Below, one piece after another: positions 5,367 through 5,368 of a stretch of DNA of 5,368 nt. Under the pieces are notes generated by a model. The model was not told the DNA's origin. It saw only the letters and a list, made by a program, of their open reading frames with translations, and did not search any database. Numbering within the stretch: the first letter of the stretch is position 1; each line of letters begins with the position of its first letter. This DNA comes from an uncultured Clostridia bacterium (GTDB taxonomy: Bacteria > Bacillota > Clostridia > Oscillospirales > CAG-272), in the NCBI GenBank assembly GCA_945485605.1, contig CALYSG010000116.1:1-5368 (forward strand), given 5' to 3'. The translations under genes and the position numbers were made by a program.

Positions 5367-5368
5367 AT

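Noticed and set aside
5230..5368. Short plus-strand frame from ATG 5230 open to the window edge
   Set aside because: It has no ribosome binding site or promoter and runs through two hairpins and a T6 tail; an open frame of 46 codons is easily chance.
1..5368. CRISPR array, tRNA, rRNA, transposase or integrase
   Set aside because: None was found; the repeats present are too few and not regularly spaced over a long array, and no recombinase-like frame exists in the window.

Overview
The window looks like a chromosomal stretch from a low-to-medium GC Gram-positive bacterium, most likely a Clostridia-type Bacillota of the gut or rumen kind. The reasons are the long-form ribosome hibernation factor, strong AAGGAG-type ribosome binding sites, near-consensus sigma-A promoters with extended -10 elements (TGCTATAAT), tight T-tailed intrinsic terminators and about 53% GC in the core genes. 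The genus cannot be fixed from the sequence alone.

Layout. Bases 1-81 are the last 26 codons of an unidentified plus-strand gene. A 21-bp perfect hairpin (112-154) separates it from the convergent hpf gene (700 to 167, minus strand), whose promoter lies at 764-792. Back to back with it, a second promoter (859-887) drives ligA (921-2906), the NAD+-dependent DNA ligase, which ends at a strong palindromic terminator (2934-2963). These genes look like ordinary, intact housekeeping genes.

The unusual part begins at about 2956. A 262-base spacer (2964-3225) holds direct and inverted copies of a CGTAGAGT-centred repeat, a textbook minus-strand promoter (TTGACA-17-TATAAT, 2992-3020) with no gene in front of it, an alternating set of CGAAAAC/GTTTTCG hairpin arms, and a hairpin with a T-run just ahead of the next gene. 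That gene (3226-5079) is a 617-residue prepilin-like protein with a type IV/type II pseudopilin leader. It continues into a beta-solenoid-like region and GLUG-like repeats, so it is probably a surface-exposed adhesin-type protein. Its base composition falls in steps, from about 53% GC (to about 3780) to about 42% (3781-4320) and roughly 25-37% in the lines counted after 4440, with a matching change in leucine codon choice. This suggests a host-like pilin head joined to foreign or fast-exchanging tails.

The right end (5147-5368) holds three hairpins: a terminator for the pilin gene, a second terminator-like hairpin with a T6 tail, and a 21-bp perfect palindrome at the edge. No complete gene is seen there.

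Hpf and LigA have unrelated jobs (stationary-phase ribosome dimerisation; replication and repair) and share only a divergent promoter region. The pilin-like gene appears to be a single-gene cargo inserted after the ligA terminator. No secretion ATPase, prepilin peptidase or other pilin lies in the window, so its export machinery must be elsewhere.
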